64,000 bases of DNA, from positions 1 to 64,000 of the forward strand of contig NZ_LRUB01000031.1 of the NCBI RefSeq assembly GCF_001550065.1, read 5' to 3'. The DNA is from Kordiimonas lipolytica. Its GTDB lineage: Bacteria; Pseudomonadota; Alphaproteobacteria; Sphingomonadales; Kordiimonadaceae. Below, piece by piece: positions 26,945 through 35,720 of this stretch. Made by a program: the position numbers and the translations under genes. The notes beneath the pieces are model-generated. The model was not told where the DNA came from, did no database searches, and saw nothing but the letters and a program-made list of their open reading frames with translations. Each line of letters starts with the position of its first letter. The stretch's first letter is position 1.

Positions 26945-28033
26945 TCACCTGGCTGGTTGGGCAAACAGCCGGGCAGCTTCGTCTGCCATAAATCTGTTTT
27001 CGTCGAGCACCACGACTTCAACAGTCACGTTGCTTTGGGGGGCAGAAATCACACCTCCCGATCCGTCACAGCTTGCGTTGCGACAGTCATCCATCTCGAC
27101 GCCCAGAAATGCCAGTCCATCGAAACAGCGCCGTCTGATTTCAGGGAGGTGCTCGCCAATACCGCCACCAATAACGATGGCATCTAGTCCCCCGAGCGCC
27201 GCAACATAAGCCCCGACATATTTCCGGATACGGTAACAGTACATATCAACCGCAAGTTTTGATTGATCATCGTCAAGCAAGAGAAGGTCTTTTAAGCTCG
27301 TGTTACCCCCCGAAACTCCATGCAGGCCGGATCGGCGGTTTAGAAGATCCTCAATCTCGCTTACCGACAGGCCTTTCTCCTGCTGCAGATACAAAAGGAC
27401 ACCAGGATCAATATCACCGCATCGGCTGTTCATCATCAGGCCTTCAAGGGGCGTGAAGCCCATGGACGTGTCAACAGCGCGCCCGTCCCTGACCGCGCAG
27501 GCGGAAGCCCCCGAACCAAGCTGCAGACTGATCACGCGACGGGCCTGAGGATTGCGTTTGACGGCTGCCTGCCACATCAAGTGGTGCGCGATACCGTGAA
27601 ACCCCAAACGCCGGATGCCCAGGCGGGCCGGAATGGCATAAAGCGCGGCATAGTCCGGCATATTGTGAGAGAAGGCGCTATCAAACACTGCCACCTGCGG
27701 CACAGCCGCCCCAAACAGCGCCCGACAGGCTTCGATCAGCTCAAGCGCCAAGGGGTTGTGCAGAGGAGCCAGCGGGCTGTTGGCCTTGATGGCTGCAACG
27801 ACTTTATCGTCAATGAAACAGCTTTCACCATAGGCCGCACCGGCGTGGACAATTCGGTGACAAACTGCTGTGGGGGTCGCATTGCCCTGGGCCTCAATGA
27901 ATTGACCTATATGTCGGGACAGAACAGTCGCGCCGCCTTTACCGTCGAAGGGCGCCGTCGTGGCGGACCCAGCCTCCCCATCATGCCAGCCAAGCCGCAA
28001 ACTGGAACTGCCTATGTTGACGGTAAGAAACAT
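26945..28033 (-). CDS. ackA: acetate kinase family protein
   Basis: A 362-aa acetokinase starting at ATG 28033 behind AAAGGTG. Visible motifs include the phosphate-binding N-terminus LTVNIGSSSLRLGW, VCHRIVHAGAAYGES, VFDSAFSHNMPDYAALYAIP with RRLGFHGIAHH, and the ATP-site motif DAIVIGGGIGEH. It would convert acetyl phosphate and ADP to acetate and ATP. It is somewhat shorter than housekeeping AckA (about 400 aa). As first gene behind a CueR-type promoter, with phosphoketolase 34 bp downstream, it completes a short ATP-yielding route from pentose phosphate to acetate. Confidence 0.93.
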   Translation of the reverse strand: MFLTVNIGSSSLRLGWHDGEAGSATTAPFDGKGGATVLSRHIGQFIEAQGNATPTAVCHRIVHAGAAYGESCFIDDKVVAAIKANSPLAPLHNPLALELIEACRALFGAAVPQVAVFDSAFSHNMPDYAALYAIPARLGIRRLGFHGIAHHLMWQAAVKRNPQARRVISLQLGSGASACAVRDGRAVDTSMGFTPLEGLMMNSRCGDIDPGVLLYLQQEKGLSVSEIEDLLNRRSGLHGVSGGNTSLKDLLLLDDDQSKLAVDMYCYRIRKYVGAYVAALGGLDAIVIGGGIGEHLPEIRRRCFDGLAFLGVEMDDCRNASCDGSGGVISAPQSNVTVEVVVLDENRFMADEAARLFAQPAR

Positions 28034-28082
28034 TGATCGCACCTTTCGCTTCAGGCAACACATACCGCCTCGATTCCTGAGC

Positions 28083-28113
28083 AGGCTAAACCTTCCACAA
28101 ACTGGAAGGTCAA
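28083..28113 (-). promoter_or_regulatory. CueR-type promoter of the acetate kinase/phosphoketolase operon
   Basis: The minus strand reads TTGACC (28113-28108), a 19-bp spacer and TAGCCT (28088-28083). The spacer holds a perfect CueR-type dyad ACCTTCC-N7-GGAAGGT (28090-28110). Transcription should start near 28076 and enter ackA. Confidence 0.85.
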
Positions 28114-28174
28114 ACAGGAAATTGGATTAACGACACACGCCACGATCAACTCGATGTGAACTGTGAAAAGCCCC

Positions 28175-28205
28175 TTGACCCTGAACTATGGTACAGGGAT
28201 ATGCT
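28175..28205 (+). promoter_or_regulatory. MerR-type promoter of the Cus efflux operon
   Basis: TTGACC at 28175-28180, 19-bp spacer, TATGCT at 28200-28205. The spacer contains the inverted repeat CCCTG-N10-CAGGG, different in sequence from the ackA dyad. Predicted start is 28212-28213, at the ATG of the first gene, so the transcript may be leaderless. Confidence 0.7.
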
Positions 28206-28212
28206 TCTGGGC

Positions 28213-28617
28213 ATGCGATTCGTCAGACACATATATGGCGCCCTATTGGCTGCGCTCCTGTTTGTCTCTCTCGCCAGCGCTCCGGTGATGGCGAAGGTTG
28301 CTGCGCATGCCTGTTGTCCAGAAACAGAAATGTCTTTTTCAACGACCTATATGGACGGCACGCTCATCCATAGCCAGCATGTCAAAAGCATGGGGCAATA
28401 TAATGCTCATGGCGACCATGACCGCAGCTCTTCCAAAGCTCCCTGCAGCATCGCATGCTGTGCTGGTTTCGCCAATATTGTCGCGCTGCCCGACCCTTTG
28501 GGCAAACAGGACGACTACTATGGTGCGGCACCACTTTATGAGCTGACGCCCCAAGTTGGCCTTTCCGTAACACACTCCATCGTCACCCCCCCTCCACGCC
28601 TCCTGACTTTTTCCTAA
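28213..28617 (+). CDS. small exported Cys/His-containing protein heading the Cus operon
   Basis: A 134-aa protein with a signal peptide (MRFVRHIYGALLAALLFVSLASAPVMA without further domains). The mature part contains AHACCPE, HGDHDRSS and CSIACCAGF, with cysteine pairs and histidines that could bind metal or form disulfides. Similar short proteins commonly precede RND efflux genes, but I recognise no named family. ATG 28213 is chosen because the promoter -10 overlaps earlier possible starts (28156 and 28201); translation from 28156 would run through the promoter itself. It lies 90 bp before the outer-membrane factor gene. Confidence 0.7.
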   Translation: MRFVRHIYGALLAALLFVSLASAPVMAKVAAHACCPETEMSFSTTYMDGTLIHSQHVKSMGQYNAHGDHDRSSSKAPCSIACCAGFANIVALPDPLGKQDDYYGAAPLYELTPQVGLSVTHSIVTPPPRLLTFS

Positions 28618-28648
28618 GGTAGCATTGGTCCGCCAATCTGCGCCTTAT

Positions 28649-28671
28649 GCTGGTATACTTGCTCTACCAGC
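28649..28671 (+). terminator. hairpin between the exported protein gene and the efflux genes
   Basis: A perfect 7-bp stem GCTGGTA/TACCAGC with a nine-base loop. No T-tract follows, so it may be a processing or attenuation element rather than a full terminator. Confidence 0.35.
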
Positions 28672-28707
28672 CAACCATTCCTGTCCTTTGTCAGTTGAGG
28701 TTTAGAC

Positions 28708-30021
28708 ATGTACCGACAGACGTCCCTAGTCGCTATCGCGACTATTATGATGGCCGTTCCGGGATTGGCATCTGAAAATGCTGTCCCCATAGAGGTAGCG
28801 CCAGCTACTCCACGCACCACTATGCAACAAGATGAGCACCAACCCGCCCTTACGATGAAAGAGGCCGTTAGGCTGGCGCTCAATTCCGACGACCCCTATC
28901 TTCTGGAGCCCGGCGTTCGCGCGAGCGCCCAACAGGACCGCGCTGTGGCTGACTCGCAGTTGCCCGATCCAAAATTCCGGGCCACATTCGCCAATTGGCC
29001 GACAAATAGCTTCAGCTATACCCAAGAACCGATGACTCAGCTTCAGCTGGGATTGAGCCAGAGCTTTCCAAAGGGTGATACGCTCAAATTCAATCGCCAG
29101 AAACGGCAGGCATTGGCAGGAATGGAACAGGCCAGACTGGACCTACGCCGCCGCGAGATTGTGCTCGACACACGGCAAAACTGGCTTGATCTCTATTATT
29201 GGACTGCTGCCCGGGAAAAGGTCCTGGCCAGCAGAACGGCCATCGCCGAACTGATCGAAGTCATTGAAGCCATCTATGCGACGGGTCGGGAAACCAGTCA
29301 GGACGTGTTCCGTGCGGAGCTGGAATTAAGCCTGCTGGATGACCGGCTGGTAGAAATTGACCGCCAAGACGCAATGGTACGTGCCCGACTTGCCCGCCGT
29401 ATAGGGCAAGACGCGGCCACCAAACAAGTCACCGCGTCCCTACCCCCAATGCGTCATCCTTCCGATATTGCACCACTGACGGAACGCCTCAGCCAACACC
29501 CTGCGGCCCGTGTGCAGGAAGCCAATGTGGCGGTAGCGGACAAAGACGTTGGCGTGGCTCGGGAGCAATATAAGCCCGGCTGGTCGGTGAACGTGGGTTA
29601 TGGCGCACGTGGGGCCGACAGGGCCGACCTAGCTACCGTCGGTGTCGTGATGGATGTGCCCTTATTTACCCAGAAACGCCAGGACAAGCGCCTATCTGCC
29701 GCCAAGAAAGACCGGCAGGCCGCCCAGTTGGGGCATGACACCGTCCTTCTTGACCTGAAAAAGATGCTCGACAGCAGCTATGCCGACTGGCAGCGGCTGC
29801 AGAAACGCGTGGGCTTGTTCCAATCCGTTGTTATCAAGCGGGCAAAGGAAACGTCCGAGGCGTCCCTGACATCTTATCAAAATGGGGTCACCGACTTTGC
29901 AGAACTTGTTCGGGCCCGGCTCGCTGAACTGGATGCGGAGCTTAATCTGCTCAAGCTCCAGAGCGAACGCATGAAGGCCCAGGCTCAACTATTATTCCTC
30001 GAGGGGGAAGACGATGCGTAA
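28708..30021 (+). CDS. TolC/CusC-family outer membrane efflux protein
   Basis: A 437-aa outer-membrane factor with a signal peptide (ending near GLASENA). Two outer-membrane-efflux repeats are visible: the first from TMKEAVRLALNSDD, with SQLPDPKFRATFANWP, and the second from about residue 245 with HPAARVQEANVAVADKDV and GVVMDVPLF. Long coiled-coil helices between them form the periplasmic tunnel of the trimer. It is the exit duct for the CusBA-type pump encoded next; its stop overlaps the cusB start by eight bases. It resembles CusC/CzcC proteins of heavy-metal pumps. Confidence 0.92.
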   Translation: MYRQTSLVAIATIMMAVPGLASENAVPIEVAPATPRTTMQQDEHQPALTMKEAVRLALNSDDPYLLEPGVRASAQQDRAVADSQLPDPKFRATFANWPTNSFSYTQEPMTQLQLGLSQSFPKGDTLKFNRQKRQALAGMEQARLDLRRREIVLDTRQNWLDLYYWTAAREKVLASRTAIAELIEVIEAIYATGRETSQDVFRAELELSLLDDRLVEIDRQDAMVRARLARRIGQDAATKQVTASLPPMRHPSDIAPLTERLSQHPAARVQEANVAVADKDVGVAREQYKPGWSVNVGYGARGADRADLATVGVVMDVPLFTQKRQDKRLSAAKKDRQAAQLGHDTVLLDLKKMLDSSYADWQRLQKRVGLFQSVVIKRAKETSEASLTSYQNGVTDFAELVRARLAELDAELNLLKLQSERMKAQAQLLFLEGEDDA

Positions 30022-31513
30022 GACATTAATGATTACTACGGCCACGCTTGCAGTAGGGATTGCCCTTGGCTATGCGGGCAGTCAACTGACAGTCCCAGGC
30101 GCCAGTGAAACTGCTGGTTCTGCCAAATCCGGCGAACGCGAAATCCTGTATTGGGTTGCGCCAATGGACGCCAACTATCGCCGCGACCAACCAGGTAAGT
30201 CACCGATGGGGATGGACCTGATCCCCGTCTATGCCGATGAAGCCGGTGGTGGGGATGACGCCAACGCGCTGAAAATCAGTGCCGCGGTCGTCAACAATCT
30301 TGGTGTCCGGACAGCTGCAGCCACCGTTGCCGATATGACCCGAGAGATCGAAACCGTGGGCTATATCGACATGGACGAAGACAAGACGGCCCATGTCCAT
30401 GTTCGGACGGCTGGCTGGGTTGAAAAACTGTACCGGAAGGCCGTTGGTGAGGAAGTCAGGAAAGGCGAACTGATTTTCGAACTGTATTCACCTGAACTGG
30501 TGAATGCCCAGACGGAATTCCTGCAGGCAATACGCCTGAAGCAGGAGGGCCTGACCCGTGCCTCGCAGGAACGCCTGCGAGCCCTGGGCATGACAGACGG
30601 CCAAATCTCGGACATTAGGAAAAGCGGCACTGTCAAACAGCTTGTTGAGGTTCGCGCCCCTCAGGACGGGGTCATTGTAGACTTGGGCATTGGCGAAGGC
30701 ATGTACATCCAGCCCGCCAAGACCGTCTTTTCACTGGCCGACCTGTCAACAGTGTGGGTGATGGTTGATGTTTTCGAAGGTCAAAGCGATTGGGTCGCAG
30801 AAGGCCAGAAGGCAACAATGCAACTGCCATTCCTGCCAGGAGAGACCTGGGACGGAACGGTTAACTATGTCTACCCGATGGTTGACCCTAAAAGCAGGAC
30901 CGTACAAGTGCGGCTTGCGTTCCCCAACAAAGATGGCCGTCTGAAGCCCAACATGTATGGCGAGATCAGCATTATGGCGGCACCAGAATCCGGCGTTCTT
31001 TCCATTCCGCGTGAAGCCCTGATCCGCACAGGTAAGACAGACCGGGTTATCCTGGCCCTCGGAGACGGGCGTTTCCGGCCCGCTGAAGTGATCGCAGGCC
31101 ATGAGAGCGGCGACAGAGTCGGCATCAAGGCTGGCCTTGAAGCAGGCGAGCGTGTTGTGACCTCCGGACAGTTCCTGATCGATAGCGAAGCCAGCATCAA
31201 CAGCGCATTCCTGCGCATGCTTGACGCCGGTGCCCCTATGGCGGACATGGCCATGCCGAATGACGACACGTCGCCTTCACCTGAAGAGGTTCAAATCCAT
31301 CACGGCATGGGGACGGTCAATTCGATTGCGGGCAGCACGATCAACCTGACTCATGATCCGATCCAGTCATTGGGCTGGCCGGAAATGACCATGGATTTCA
31401 CCGTGGCGCCAGAGGTGGATCTTTCCCTTTTCGAACCAGGTGACCGGATGCACTTCCAACTTCAGCAAGGCGAGGATGGACCCTTCATCATCGTCTCAGC
31501 CATGAAAATGTAG
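30014..31513 (+). CDS. cusB: CusB-type periplasmic adaptor fused to a CusF domain
   Basis: A 499-aa membrane-fusion protein of an HME-type RND pump. An N-terminal anchor is followed by a heavy-metal-binding segment (YWVAPMDANYRRDQPGKSPMGMDLIPVY), the lipoyl and hairpin domains (WVEKLYRKAVGEEVRKGEL), and beta-barrel regions (VWVMVDVFEGQSDWV). After about residue 425 a linker leads to an extra CusF-like domain: GTVNSIAGSTINLTHDPI, then GWPEMTMDFTV, which has the Trp and Met ligands that hold Cu(I) or Ag(I). This fusion of adaptor and metallochaperone is known in some bacteria and indicates copper or silver rather than zinc as substrate. Confidence 0.93.
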   Translation: MRKTLMITTATLAVGIALGYAGSQLTVPGASETAGSAKSGEREILYWVAPMDANYRRDQPGKSPMGMDLIPVYADEAGGGDDANALKISAAVVNNLGVRTAAATVADMTREIETVGYIDMDEDKTAHVHVRTAGWVEKLYRKAVGEEVRKGELIFELYSPELVNAQTEFLQAIRLKQEGLTRASQERLRALGMTDGQISDIRKSGTVKQLVEVRAPQDGVIVDLGIGEGMYIQPAKTVFSLADLSTVWVMVDVFEGQSDWVAEGQKATMQLPFLPGETWDGTVNYVYPMVDPKSRTVQVRLAFPNKDGRLKPNMYGEISIMAAPESGVLSIPREALIRTGKTDRVILALGDGRFRPAEVIAGHESGDRVGIKAGLEAGERVVTSGQFLIDSEASINSAFLRMLDAGAPMADMAMPNDDTSPSPEEVQIHHGMGTVNSIAGSTINLTHDPIQSLGWPEMTMDFTVAPEVDLSLFEPGDRMHFQLQQGEDGPFIIVSAMKM

Positions 31514-31531
31514 AAGACGGAGTTTGAACCC

Positions 31532-34500
31532 ATGATAGCCAATCTTATTCGCTGGTCGGTTCAGAACCGTTTTCTGGTTGTGATCCTGACTCTTCTTTTC
31601 GCCGGTTGGGGTGCCTATTCGCTGTCGAAGACACCACTTGACGCCATCCCAGACCTTTCCGATGTACAGGTAATCGTCAAAACCACCTATGCGGGCCAGG
31701 CCCCTCAGGTGATTGAAGACCAGGTTACCTATCCTCTGACAACTGCGATGCTGTCTGTCCCAGGTGCTGTAACCGTTCGCGGCTACAGTTTCTTCAACGA
31801 CAGCTATGTTTATATCATCTTCGAAGACGGCACCGATCTTTACTGGGCACGGTCGCGTGTTCTTGAATATCTCAGCCAGGTTGCCCCCACGTTGCCCGAG
31901 GGTGCCAGAACCGCGCTCGGGCCCGACGCAACCGGTGTTGGCTGGGTCTATCAATATGCGCTTGTCGATCGCAGCGGAAAACATGACCTTGCAGAACTCC
32001 GGAGCCTTCAGGACTGGTTTCTGAAGTTCGAGCTTCAGACCGTGGAAGGTGTATCCGAAGTCGCCACCATTGGCGGCATGGTCAAGCAATATCAGGTGGT
32101 GGTGAATCCGAACCGCTTGCGCGCTTACGACATCCCGCTCCAAATGGTCAAACGGGCGATCCAGCGCGGCAATCAGGAAACTGGTGGTCGGGTGATCGAG
32201 ATGGCCGAGGCGGAATATATGGTTCGCGCTTCCGGCTATATTGACGACCTGAAGGATCTGGAATCCATCCCCGTTGGCCATACAGCGAACGGCACACCGA
32301 TCCTGCTCAAGGAAATAGCCGACATCCGCATGGGGCCGGAACTTCGCCGGGGTATTGGTGAACTGAACGGTGAAGGCGAGGCCGTTGGTGGTGTCATCAT
32401 CATGCGATGGGGCGAAAACGCTTTGGCCACCATTGACCGGGTGAAGGAGAAGCTGGAACTCCTCAAGGCCAGCTTGCCCGAAGGCGTGGAGGTTGTTGAA
32501 ACCTACGACCGTTCCTCACTGATTGAGCGCGCCGTAGAAACGCTGAACGAAAAGCTCATCGAAGAATTCATCGTGGTAGCCCTTGTTTGCGCTGTATTCC
32601 TTTTCCACCTGCGGTCAGCGCTTGTTGTCGTGCTCAGCCTCCCGGTTGGCATTCTGGCCGCGATCATTGTGATGAATGCGCAAGGTATCAATGCCAACAT
32701 CATGTCGCTTGGAGGCATCGCAATTGCCATCGGCGCCATGGTGGACGCCACGATCGTCATGATCGAAAATTTTCACAAGCACATGGAAGACGAGACAGTC
32801 ACCAGCGCGAACCGCTGGGAGATTGTCACCAAGACCGCCGTCGAGGTGGGGCCGCCCCTCTTCTTTTCGCTTCTTATCATAACCCTAAGCTTCGTGCCGA
32901 TCTTCGCGCTCGAAGCGCAAGAGGGGCGGCTTTTTCATCCGCTGGCTTTTACCAAGACCTACGCGATGGCTGCTGCATCTGCCTTGTCTGTCACATTGGT
33001 GCCGGTTCTGATGGGCTATTTCATCCGCGGCAAAATCTTGCCCGAACATAAAAACCCCATCAACCGCGGGCTGATCGCAGCCTATCGGCCCTTCATTGGC
33101 ATGGTCCTGAAGTTTCCGAAAAGCATGGTACTGGTTACCCTGATCATCATGATCAGCGCCTGGTATCCGCTCAGCCGTATCGGCGGAGAATTCATGCCGG
33201 ACCTTGATGAAGGTGACCTTCTATATATGCCCAGCGCCTTCCCCGCCGTCTCTGCGGGCAAGGTTGCCCAAGTCGTCCAGCAAACCAACAAGCTGATCAA
33301 ATCGATCCCCGAAGTGGAGGCTGTGTATGGCAAGGCGGGACGCGCTGAAACCGCCACGGACCCCGCACCGCTCACCATGATCGAGACCACGATCAAGCTG
33401 AAGCCCAGAAGCGAGTGGCGCGAAGGGATGACCACTGAAAAACTGAAGGCCGAACTGAATAGCCTTGTTCAAGTCCCAAGCCTCACGAATGTCTGGATTA
33501 TGCCGATCAAGAACCGGATCGACATGCTGGCAACAGGCATCAAAACCCCTGTGGGGATTAAGGTGGCCGGGCCTGACCTGAATGTAATCAGCGAAGTTGG
33601 CCAACGCATTGAGGCGGTGATGAAAAATGTACCTGGCACCGCATCCGTTTATGCCGAGCGCGTTACGGGCGGACGCTATGTCAACGCCGAGATCGACCGT
33701 GTGAAGGCCGCCCGGTATGGCCTCAATATCGCGGATGTCCAAGAAGTAATCCGTACCGCCATCGGTGGCATGTCTGTGACGGAAAGCGTTGAAGGGCTGG
33801 AGCGATACCCAGTCAACCTGCGCTACCCACGGGAATACCGGGATTCACTTGACCGACTTCGGTCTCTGCCCATCGTTACACCCAAGGGCGAACACATCCC
33901 GCTTGGGCAGGTGGCCGACATCAATGTCTCAGGCGGCCCCGGCGTGATCAGGTCCGAAAACGCGCGGCTTAACGGCTGGATCTATGTCGACATATCCGGC
34001 GTTGATATCGGGTCCTACGTCAAGGAAGCGCAAAGGGTGGTTCGGGAACAGGTTGACTTGCCTGCGGGCTATTCGATCGCCTGGTCCGGTCAGTATGAAT
34101 ATATGGAACGGGCAAAGGCGAAACTGAGCGTCGTCGTTCCTGTCACGCTGATTATCATCCTGCTTCTGCTGTTTATCAACTTCCAGAACCTCACGTCGGT
34201 GCTGATCATCATGGGGACACTACCGCTGTCGCTCGTTGGTGGCATCTGGCTGCTGTACCTACTTGGATACAACCTCTCCGTGGCCGTTGGTGTGGGCTTC
34301 ATCGCCCTTGCAGGCGTCGCCGTTGAGATTGGCGTCTTGATGATAGTCTATCTCAATCAGGCTTGGGAGAAGGTCAAATCCGAGGCTGAAACTGAGGGCC
34401 GCCCTGTGGTCACTGCCGATCTCACAAATGCTGTTGTCCAGGGAGCATTGATGCGGGTTCGGCCAATCATGATGACGGTCGCCGTTATCATCGCTGGCCT

Positions 34501-34708
34501 TCTACCGATCATGCTTGGCTCTGGCACGGGGTCTGAGGTTATGCGCCGGATTGCGGCCCCAATGGTGGGCGGCATGGTCAGCGCCACCATCCTCACGCTC
34601 CTGGTGATCCCAGCCATGTATCTGCTGTGGAAAGGGCGTGAAGTGAAACAGCTAACCATCCAGGCATCCAACCATATCAACCCTGTATCGGGAGACGAAA
34701 ATGACTGA
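31532..34708 (+). CDS. cusA: CusA/CzcA-family RND heavy-metal efflux pump
   Basis: A 1058-aa inner-membrane proton antiporter of the heavy-metal RND group, the usual length for the family. The start MIANLIRWSVQNRFLVVILTLL is typical, followed by TPLDAIPDLSDVQVIVKTTY, the periplasmic pore domain, and twelve transmembrane helices in two sets. The segment GGIAIAIGAMVDATIVMIENFHKH contains the helix-4 acidic residue needed for proton coupling. The gene is 18 bp after cusB and overlaps the next gene by eight bases. The CusF domains on both sides suggest Cu(I)/Ag(I) as substrate; sequence alone does not exclude other metals. Confidence 0.95.
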   Translation: MIANLIRWSVQNRFLVVILTLLFAGWGAYSLSKTPLDAIPDLSDVQVIVKTTYAGQAPQVIEDQVTYPLTTAMLSVPGAVTVRGYSFFNDSYVYIIFEDGTDLYWARSRVLEYLSQVAPTLPEGARTALGPDATGVGWVYQYALVDRSGKHDLAELRSLQDWFLKFELQTVEGVSEVATIGGMVKQYQVVVNPNRLRAYDIPLQMVKRAIQRGNQETGGRVIEMAEAEYMVRASGYIDDLKDLESIPVGHTANGTPILLKEIADIRMGPELRRGIGELNGEGEAVGGVIIMRWGENALATIDRVKEKLELLKASLPEGVEVVETYDRSSLIERAVETLNEKLIEEFIVVALVCAVFLFHLRSALVVVLSLPVGILAAIIVMNAQGINANIMSLGGIAIAIGAMVDATIVMIENFHKHMEDETVTSANRWEIVTKTAVEVGPPLFFSLLIITLSFVPIFALEAQEGRLFHPLAFTKTYAMAAASALSVTLVPVLMGYFIRGKILPEHKNPINRGLIAAYRPFIGMVLKFPKSMVLVTLIIMISAWYPLSRIGGEFMPDLDEGDLLYMPSAFPAVSAGKVAQVVQQTNKLIKSIPEVEAVYGKAGRAETATDPAPLTMIETTIKLKPRSEWREGMTTEKLKAELNSLVQVPSLTNVWIMPIKNRIDMLATGIKTPVGIKVAGPDLNVISEVGQRIEAVMKNVPGTASVYAERVTGGRYVNAEIDRVKAARYGLNIADVQEVIRTAIGGMSVTESVEGLERYPVNLRYPREYRDSLDRLRSLPIVTPKGEHIPLGQVADINVSGGPGVIRSENARLNGWIYVDISGVDIGSYVKEAQRVVREQVDLPAGYSIAWSGQYEYMERAKAKLSVVVPVTLIIILLLLFINFQNLTSVLIIMGTLPLSLVGGIWLLYLLGYNLSVAVGVGFIALAGVAVEIGVLMIVYLNQAWEKVKSEAETEGRPVVTADLTNAVVQGALMRVRPIMMTVAVIIAGLLPIMLGSGTGSEVMRRIAAPMVGGMVSATILTLLVIPAMYLLWKGREVKQLTIQASNHINPVSGDEND

Positions 34709-35687
34709 TCTAATCATTCCCAACTGGCACCCGTTGCTGGTCCATTTCACGGTGGGTTTGACCGTGAGCTCGACACTGTTTCTTATATTGTCAAAAGTCG
34801 TACAGAAGAAGCATGTCACAATATTTGAAACTGCCGGGAAATGGACCCTGTGGCTCGGCGCGGCTATCACCGTTTTGACTGTGCTGGCAGGCATTCAGGC
34901 TTTCAACAGCGTCGCGCACGACGATATTGCCCACAAGGTGATGAAGGTTCATCGGGCCTGGGCGCTCGGGACGGCGGCCACAATCATTTTGGTTGCGGTT
35001 TGGGTCTACAAGTCGAAGACCATCTCGGCCGCTGTCATCGCGGCCAGTCTGGCGCTTACAGGCCTTGTGGGCGTGACCGGTTATTTGGGCGCAGAGCTTG
35101 TATACCGCCATGGCCTTGGCGTCATGCGCCTGCCTGACGCCAGCGGCGAAGGCCACGACCATGGCGGCGATGCATCACACAGCCATGACAGCGATCACCA
35201 AGAGGAAGCCGCTGGTCACGACGAGGACCACGATCACGCTGCTGCGGGAGTTGAGAGCGACCGACATGAACCAACAGCGCCCGCGGTTATAGATGGTCAT
35301 TCACATTCAGGCATGTCGGCGCAGGACTATGCCCAGCACTTTCAAGAAGCCCTATACAGCGGCAATTTCGAGAGTGTGGCCGCAAGTTTTGCCGCAGACG
35401 CAGTCATCTTCGAGAACGGCGTGCGGGAAGCGTCACTCGAAAACTACCTGGAACATCACTTGAAGCCAGAGATGCCCATGCTTGAGGCAGCACAACGCAA
35501 GCTCCTCAAACAAGATGTTCAAGAGAAAGCCAATCTAGCAGTCGTCACCACGTCAGCGACACTTTCATTCATGAACAACGATAAGCGCTACGATTTTTAC
35601 AGCGTCGAAACTCTTGGCCTTGTGAAGGTGGACGGAGAATGGAAGGTATCACACGCCCATTGGTCCTCCCGTCCCATAAAAAAATAG
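34701..35687 (+). CDS. DUF2231 membrane domain fused to SnoaL-like domain via His-rich linker
   Basis: A 328-aa composite protein. Residues 1-145 resemble DUF2231 with four helices and the starting motif NWHPLLVHFTVGL. Residues about 150-200 form a histidine-, aspartate- and serine-rich linker (EGHDHGGDASHSHDSDHQ and more) that probably binds metal. Residues about 205-328 resemble a SnoaL/NTF2-like domain (SGNFESVAASFAADAVIFENG; GEWKVSHAHWSSR). DUF2231 proteins are frequent next to metal efflux genes, but the fusion is unusual. The gene overlaps cusA by eight bases. A periplasmic metal-buffering role is inference from composition and position. Confidence 0.8.
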   Translation: MTDLIIPNWHPLLVHFTVGLTVSSTLFLILSKVVQKKHVTIFETAGKWTLWLGAAITVLTVLAGIQAFNSVAHDDIAHKVMKVHRAWALGTAATIILVAVWVYKSKTISAAVIAASLALTGLVGVTGYLGAELVYRHGLGVMRLPDASGEGHDHGGDASHSHDSDHQEEAAGHDEDHDHAAAGVESDRHEPTAPAVIDGHSHSGMSAQDYAQHFQEALYSGNFESVAASFAADAVIFENGVREASLENYLEHHLKPEMPMLEAAQRKLLKQDVQEKANLAVVTTSATLSFMNNDKRYDFYSVETLGLVKVDGEWKVSHAHWSSRPIKK

Positions 35688-35720
35688 TGACAATTTGGCA
35701 ATTCAAATAAAGGAAAAGTC

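Noticed and set aside
28156..28212. Extended start of the small exported protein at 28156.
   Set aside because: It would place the MerR-type promoter inside the coding region and put extra polar residues before the signal peptide.
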